DNA of 64,000 nt from Heracleum sosnowskyi. Lineage: Eukaryota; Streptophyta; Magnoliopsida; Apiales; Apiaceae. The first letter of the stretch is position 1, and each line of letters begins with the position of its first letter. A model generated the notes under the pieces. That model ran no database searches, had not been told where the DNA came from, and saw nothing but the letters and a program-made list of their open reading frames with translations. Position numbers and translations under genes: made by a program. The stretch spans positions 2,576,001 through 2,640,000 of the forward strand of contig CM061243.1 of NCBI GenBank assembly GCA_030848705.1, in the 5' to 3' direction. Shown here piece by piece: positions 57,514 through 64,000 of this stretch.

Positions 57514-57699
57514 AGTTTTTTATCATTAATATAATATAGGAGGGGTAATTTAGTAATTTAACATTGAATAAATTGTCTCACTAAACTCCTAGTTGCTCTA
57601 TTATATATATAATAATAGATAATAGATTTATGAGTTTTATTCTTGCAATATTTAAACATATGCGGAACAAAGTTAGGAAAATAGTTAACAACTAAACCA

Positions 57700-58320
57700 T
57701 TGAAACAGTAATTAAACCATGGATCGTTTGCATCTCCAGTAGCCCAACAAATCTTGAGCCTTGAGGCATCCAAAATTTGTATAAGCTAACTTGAGCCCAG
57801 CAAACAAGTTTGATGCATGGGTAATGGGCCTTGTATCAAAAATTGTATTGATGCTTCTGTTAACGATATTCGATATTATTATTATTATTATTAAAGATAT
57901 TTTATTTGAGATGATTGAATATTGCTTTTATTTATATTATTGAGAATATAGAATTTTCTTGTGAATGCTTGCAATTACATGGTATGTCTTGTGTTTTAAA
58001 ATCAATTTTTGTGTATTTAAATATTAATTCGGTGAATGAATAAATCATAATCTTGACAGCATATTTATCAGCTTCGGTACTTGCAAAGCAAATAAATTGA
58101 AGTTCAATAACAAAGGAAAAGAAAGTGCAAAACAAGAATAAAGTCGTTTAAAGAAAATAAAGCCTACAAAGTCGGAACATGTAACAAATGCAAAACATCA
58201 GTACAGTAATTCTATTATTTAGCCTAAGCAGAATGCAATAAGAATTGTTAAAGTAGTATACCTCCAAGAAACTATGACCTGTTCTCCCACCACACTCGAT
58301 AATAACATCAATCAATCAAT
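57700..58320 (-). pseudogene. Decayed third copy of the Deg-like gene 3' region
   Basis: 58255-58311 matches the fourth-from-last coding part of the Deg-like gene (exon reading CGGETVHSFLE: TACCTCCAAGAAACTATGA, CCACCACACTCGATAATAAC). Flanks at 57740-57870 and 58070-58145 match 58830-58940 and 58945-59030, which adjoin the duplicated tail. The copy is non-coding. Confidence 0.6.
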
Positions 58321-59100
58321 CGCTTGCACTTTAAACTACATAAATCCAAATTTACAATCTCATGCATTCTGATTAAGCCCTGTATTAGTTTTTAAAATAA
58401 ACAAATAACTTGAAGTGTACAATAATCTCGTATCAACAACCAAGGTCTGACGAGACAAATTATGAAGATTTTGTTTAAAATATACACGATGCAATTAAAT
58501 TGCTCTAATAATATACTCCCTCCGTTTCAATAGATTGTTAACATCTTATCGACATAGAAGAAGGTCTGCATCACTATTCACTCCTCACCTGTCCAGCCTA
58601 CAAAAAAATCTTCACTTCATACATTCAAGAATCAAATGTTTAGCATGGCCGAACATATCTGATATATCAGCAAATGGAGCGTATGAAATTGAGACGAGCA
58701 TTTTATTTGAACACCAACTACATGATCTAAGCATGTAAACATGAAACAGGGCAAAACTTTGTGGATAAGATGAAAAAGGTATATCATCTTTTGAAATTTC
58801 AACTTTCTGGTTTCAGAACTATGTATTATGCCATTGATCATTTGCATCTCCGATTAAGCCATTCAAAATATGTACTAGCTACAAACTTGAGCCCATCAGC
58901 AAACCAAATCTGATGCATGGGTGATGGACCTTGAATTGATGCTACTGTACCTGCAAACCAAATGAATTGAAGTTCAATAACTAAGGAAAAAAGAAGTGCA
59001 ATACAACAGAGTCGTTTAAATAATATACAAGGTCACAACAATGACGATGAAAGATGGAAAGAGTCTTACACATCAAGATTTCAAGCTGATCAAGTCCTTC

Positions 59101-59878
59101 TCAGTAGTAGTTGTCGTAGTAGCCATAGTCATAGTCGGAACCGTAGTCGGAATCTCCGGGCCACCTGAAACAACAAATGAGTTGGTACAAAATTATAAGT
59201 AGCAACATTGGTGTTAAATGAGGCACCGTCCTATTAAAAACAAGACTGACCTATTAAAATCATCTGGTGTTGCATCAGCAACGAGCATATTAAGATGCAC
59301 GGGTTCGATATTATTTTGTCGTACTACGACCAATTCTACAAGATCTCCAACCTTGTCCCATATTATCTCAAAAAACTAAAAAAAAAAATTAATGGCAAAT
59401 TATTCACAACAAGGGAATAGAAAAAAGATTAATGACAAAAATTATGAAATAATTTAAAAATCATATTGTTAAAGTAGTTTACCTCCAAGAAGCTATGAAC
59501 TGTTTTGCCACCACACTCAATGATAACATCATTTACACAAAGTCCGGCCATTTCAGCTGAGAAACCTTTCATTACCTACACAATGTTGCCCAAACACTCA
59601 CAAGTCCTAACACTAGAAGCATCTTAAACATTTAACTAGAGCAAACTCTGGTTCTTATAATTTCTTTTATATGTCAAAAATCAAGAAAGACGAGAGGTAA
59701 ACAATTGGGATTTAGATGTACATGACAACACACCGCTGCTTTGTCGATAGAATTTACCTTTCCAATAATAACGCCTTCACAAATGCTAGGGAACTTTCGA
59801 ATCAGCCTCTCTACGATGTCTAGATCAGCTGCATATAGGTTAGTTGCTTCCATTCCCAGAAAAGGTCGGCGGTATTTC
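59101..59878 (-). pseudogene. Tandem duplicate of the last four exons (PDZ and tail) of the Deg-like gene
   Basis: Exons 59758-59878, 59483-59575, 59251-59375 and 59101-59164 have intact splice sites and frame. They encode EATNLYAADLDIVERLIRKF, KGFSAEMAGLCVNDVIIECG, WDKVGDLVELVVVRQNN and the Tyr/Asp-rich tail DYGSDYDYGYYDNYY. Offset to the upstream copy is 1146 bp at the stop codon. No protease exons precede it except those shared with the gene at 60247-62546, so it could serve only as an alternative 3' end or is a dead duplicate. The preserved frame argues for a recent event or some selection. Confidence 0.75.
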
Positions 59879-60246
59879 CTATTTCAATTAGCTATTATAA
59901 TATGACTAATAATGTTGGCCAATTTTTTTGAAAACCTGTTTCTTGCTTAGGTGGCATGAACTGGGCTTTAAAATTTTTGACAACATTGTGGATGCTCTTA
60001 GTTAAAAAAAAGGGAGATAAAAGGAACATGGTGCTAAAGAACCATCAAGTCATTAGTCTCAAAAAGATACAATCAGTTGTCTAGAGAGTTCCTTCAAGTT
60101 TGTAGCTAGTACTCATACGCTCATTGGGAAATGCTCGCCTTTTGGGATATTAACATGGCACTGCAAGCGGATCAATGTCATAATCGATGTTTGAATCAGA
60201 TGGAAAGAGTCTTACACATCGAGATTTCAAGCTGATCAAATCCTTC

Positions 60247-62546
60247 TCAGTAGTAGTCGTCGTAGTAGCCATAGTAATAATCGGAACCGTAGTCGGCATC
60301 TCCGGGCCACCTGAAACAACAGATGAGTTGGTACAAAACTATAAGTAGCAACATTGCTGTTAAATGAGGCACCGTCCTATTAAAAACAAGACTGACCTAT
60401 TATATTCATCTGGTGTTGCATCAGCAACGAGCATTTTAAGATGTATGGGCTTGACATCAGTTTGTCGTACTACAACCAATTCTACAACATCTCCAACCTT
60501 GTCCCATATTATCTCAAAAAACTATTGATCACAACAAGGGAATAGGAAAATATTAATGACAATTCATGAATTAATTTAAAAATCGTATTGTAATTAAAGT
60601 AGTTTACCTCCAAGAAACTATGAACTGTTTCCCCACCACACTCGATAATAACATCATTTACACAAAGCCCGGCCATTTCAGCTGAGAAACCTTTCATAAC
60701 CTACACAATGTTGCCCAAATACTCAGTCCTAACACTAGAAACGTCGTAAGCATTTAAACAAAGCAAACTCTGGTTCTTGTAATTTCTTTTATAGGTCAAA
60801 AATCAAGAAATACGAGAGATAGACAAGTTGAATTTAGATGTACATGACAAAACATCACTGCTTTGTTGATAGAATTTACCTTTTCAATAATAACGCCTTC
60901 ACAAATGCTAGGAAACTTTCGAATTAGCCTCTCTACGATGTCTACATCAGCTGCATATAGATTAGTTGCTTCCATTCCCAGAAAAGGTCGGCGGTATTTC
61001 CTGTTGTAACTAGCTATTATAGTATGAATAATAACATCCTACTTGAAAAATATGTCATAAGAAAAGAAATACAACGCAATTGAGCAGTGTAAAATCATTG
61101 ACATCGAATATCAAATCATCAACATTACATACCCATATTTCTTGTAGTGCTCCCACCATTTGTAAGTTATGTTTATAGGCAGAAAAAGAAGTAATTTGCT
61201 AACACATGAACCATAATTTGCAATGCCAATGATTTCCCCAGAATGGTTGATGAGTGCAACTCCTTCCCCACTCTACAACCAGAGCAATAGTTAGTTCTAC
61301 ATAATTTATTTATTTTTAAATCTTTGATTTCTAAGCCATGCCTGGCCAATATTTGCCAACAAAAAACCTTCACAAAGTGCCTTTTTAATTTTAATCGACA
61401 TTAACAAGAATAGGGAAAGAGGAAGAGAGAGATACCCCTTTGATTTTGCAGTTAATCTTGAAAACCTCTTTCCACTTAGATTTACAACCACCCAAACCAC
61501 ATCCACAACGATCAATGCTAAAAAAAACAAATATAACAAAAATTAACTCATCAATCCCACTCTTAGATTTAGCTTTACCTAATAATTATGTAGACAAAAG
61601 ACAAATCTAATATGGTATCATCACACCAACAAATCCGTAAAACTAATTATTTCAAGTCATGCTGTAGAGCTTACCAATGAGCGCCGGGAGCAGCCATAAG
61701 ATCAAACGGCATATAAAAATAGCGAGCCACAACAACTACTTTATACCCAGGAGTTAAGTTACATGACCTTGAATGTGATGGCAAAAGCTGAGATGACGGT
61801 GTACTAAATTGAACACTCATAGAGTCATCGACATGGGCCAATGTTGCAGTTAAAAGAGGACTTTCTGAGTGAAAACTTATGGCAACAAGGTTGTAGTAAC
61901 AATCATATGCAAATATTTTTCCCTCATATGACTTGCCATCACAGGAGTACACAATAACCTGCAGACACACTCAAAGTTTAAGATTATCATATTCAAAATC
62001 ATTCAAGTGCTAAATGTGTTTTAAATTGAAATTAACACCACTAATTGCGAAACAAGATATTTTAAAGTTCATACACAAAAAGCCAACAAGGAGTAATTAG
62101 TCAAGTTACTTGTGGTTGTGCAAATGAAAGTGCATTACTAATGACTCCAGAGGATTTCAAAATTTACTTATTGTGTGTGAAGAAGAAAAAACACTAACCT
62201 TGAGACTGGCTATCGAACATTTTCTCTTAACAACTTCATAATGGCACCTGAGATTAGCCGAAGTCAAAACAATGCTCATGATATCATTGCTCTCTATGAC
62301 AATGCCTGAACCATGAAAAATCTCTTCCTCATCTAAAACAAAAAAAGTACTGTAAACATTACAAAGAGCAGAGCATTATAGTGAATCAAATTTTAATCAC
62401 AAACATACCCGAATAGTACACAAGCGCAACAACAGAAGGTGCGACCTTCAAAGCAGCTCTCTTTGAGAATGTATCCAAATTCGTTTGGGAATCAAATTTT
62501 GGTCGCTCGCTACGCAAGTTTTTGATGTAATAGTCATGTTGTGCGG
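60247..62546 (-). CDS. Deg/HtrA-like (protease Do-like) protein gene, 5' end missing
   Basis: Nine exons join in frame on the minus strand: 62409-62546, 62199-62332, 61675-61958, 61436-61517, 61133-61272, 60880-61000, 60608-60700, 60397-60521, 60247-60310. The trypsin-like part reads ALKVAPSVVALVYY, GSGIVIESNDIMSIVLTSAN, SYEGKIFAYDCYYNLVAISF, then SGEGVALINHSGEIIGIANY. Deg proteases have His after TSA (here Asn) and GxSGGP (here SGEGVA), so it looks catalytically dead. A PDZ domain follows (SICEGVIIEKVMKGFSAEMA, VNDVIIECGGETVHSFLE), ending in a Tyr/Asp-rich tail DYGSDYYYGYYDDYY. It resembles plant 'protease Do-like 14' proteins. The first exon opens with a 3' splice site, so start and transit peptide lie upstream or were lost where AT repeats begin at 62560. 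Confidence 0.8.
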
Positions 62547-62559
62547 CTGTATAGATATT

Positions 62560-64000
62560 CAAATCGATGAGGACCGTCAGATATAATATTAAAAATTGTA
62601 TTTGATTAATAATAGAATAGTATTTAAATACTAAAGGTGTATTTTGATAATTTAAACCTATAAATGGGTTTTCTATATTGAATAGAAATCTTTATGTAAA
62701 AATTCGTAATTATCTTTTCTCTTTATTTTATGGATAGTTCCAGTTAGATAATAATTATTAAACCATCATTAAATTAAAGATAATTTTTTAAGCTTCGCGT
62801 GGGCTGTAAAATCGTTAAAATCTGTTGTTTAAAACTCAAGATAGAGCCCAAGAGCCCAAACAGTAAAGTTATTATCTAAATTTTAATAAATATTTTTTTA
62901 TTATTGTAGCACCAATTTAAATTTTTTTCCTAATTCTTTTAAATTTATAAATTCTTTGTTTATTTCAATAAAATATTAAAATCAATTTAAGAAAAAATTA
63001 AAATCGATCTGGTCCATGTACGATCAGTATACGACCAAATTAATAATTATAGTTAGATCTTAAATAGATCGATGAGAATTGTTAGATCTAATATTAAAAG
63101 GTGTATCTAATTAATAATAAAATTATATTTCAATACTAAAAAGTGTATTTTGATAATTTAAAATTTTTCTATGTAAAAATTCTAAAATATCTTTTCTCTT
63201 GAATTTATGTATAGTTCCAGTTAGATAATAATTGTTAAACCAAATATCAAGATAACAATTCATATCGATTACAATGATACCCTACGTTATAAGATACTTA
63301 GGAGAACTCTTGTACATGAATAAATTTAAACAAATTTTTTTTCTGAAGGAACATAACAATTCGATTAATCCAAATTATAAATATATTATTTTACATATAA
63401 CAAATATAAAAGGATAATATCAAAATATTATTAAAATGTTGAGGGTTTCATATTCATAAACAATAATTTTGAATATAATACTTATATTAAAATGTGTATT
63501 TGATTAAATGTAGGATTATATTTAAATACTAAGAAGTGTGCTTTGATAATTTAAACCAATTATAAATTGGTTTTCTATATTGAATTGAATTTTTTGTGTA
63601 AAACTTTTAACCATCTTTTCTTTTCAGTTTATTTTATGGGTAGGTCAACTGGTCAAGTTAGATAATAATTATTAAACCATCATTAAATTAAAGATAATTT
63701 CGTTAGTTTCGCATGAGTTGTAAAATCGTCAAAATTCAATTTCTAAAACTCAGGATAGAACCCAAATATTAAAGTGAGTATCTAAATTTTAATAAATATT
63801 TTTTTATTATTGAAGCACCAATTTATTTATTTTTCCACTAATTCTTTTAAATATAGAAATTTTTTGTTTCTTTCAATAAAATATCAAAATTAATTAAGAA
63901 CAAATTCAAATCGATAAAGAATATAATAATATGAGAATAAATTTTTATATAATCATAACATAATTTTTATTCTATTTAATAATTTTTAAGTAATAATGTA
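62560..64000. repeat. AT-rich tandem/dispersed repeat region
   Basis: A block at about 62570-62990 (TTTGATAATTTAAAC, GGTTTTCTATATTGAAT, AGTTAGATAATAATTATTAA, GTAAAATCGT, AAGCACCAATTTA-type words) recurs at about 63490-63915. A shorter copy is at 63050-63235. The leading GATCTAATATTAAAA word also occurs at 51420-51450 and 54620-54640. No coding sequence seen. Confidence 0.65.

Larger units (their letters stand above)
54795..57626 (-). mobile_element. Non-autonomous Helitron, 2832 bp, with proven insertion site
   Basis: On the minus strand it begins TCTATTATC at 57626 and ends with the 8-bp hairpin ACCCGTGC-CTC-GCACGGGT (54806-54824), then AATAAAG and CTAG (54795-54798). It sits exactly between A (54794) and T (57627). 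The paralogous segment at 51330-51782 lacks it and shows the intact AT target. It contains a nested ~1-kb relative and a tRNA-like SINE. No Rep/helicase found. Confidence 0.9.

Overview
This is nuclear DNA from a flowering plant, most likely a eudicot. It is very AT-rich, its genes have GT-AG introns, and it is dominated by plant-type transposable elements: SIRE-like Copia, a TRIM, chromovirus-like Gypsy gag elements, CACTA, Stowaway and Helitrons. I cannot name the species. Gene density is low. I can support one intact small gene, one damaged sulfite-exporter-type gene, two Deg/HtrA-like genes (one interrupted, one running off its 5' end) and one tRNA-His; nearly everything else is mobile DNA or its debris.

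Layout. (1) 918-10242: a young 9.3-kb SIRE/Maximus-like Copia element on the minus strand, with 544-bp LTRs that differ at only four positions, a TACTA target duplication, a long gag, a broken pol and a broken third ('env-like') ORF. (2) 10248-18270: AT-rich debris, a 260-bp tandem duplication, small inverted-repeat elements carrying a GC palindrome and GTTGCAA-rich arrays, and a decayed DUF1985-like transposon protein fragment. (3) 18271-33179: a nested LTR cluster lying between two TTTAC 5-mers. It holds a TRIM, a truncated LTR, a gag-only element with one extra ORF, a tail-to-tail LTR palindrome, and three near-identical 2310-bp LTRs separated by only 180 bp of interior. (4) 33180-39530: a long hairpin repeat, Helitron ends, a 563-bp CACTA element, Stowaway MITEs and a repeat rich in GAATCCG-type words.

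(5) 39698-40180: a small intact gene whose 3' end has been tandemly copied and has decayed downstream. (6) 42467-45642: a TauE/SafE-type permease gene with eleven recognisable exons but reading-frame damage and a replaced C-terminus. (7) 47923-50446, minus: a Deg-like protease homologue with an altered catalytic serine motif and a 741-bp insertion inside an exon. (8) 51119-51188: tRNA-His(GTG) with a shortened D-loop. (9) 51330-57806: a Helitron region. One 2.8-kb Helitron can be proved by an empty-site copy present in the same window, and several related ~1-kb elements lie head-to-tail and inverted. (10) 59101-62546, minus: a second Deg-like gene whose last four exons (PDZ and tail) are duplicated in tandem. 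(11) 62560-64000: AT-rich tandem repeats.

The most unusual structure is the 18.3-33.2 kb cluster. A gag-bearing non-autonomous LTR family and its internally deleted derivatives sit side by side, and the derivatives form an LTR-interior-LTR-interior-LTR array. The two Deg-like genes on the same strand, 9 kb apart, suggest an old local duplication later filled by Helitrons.
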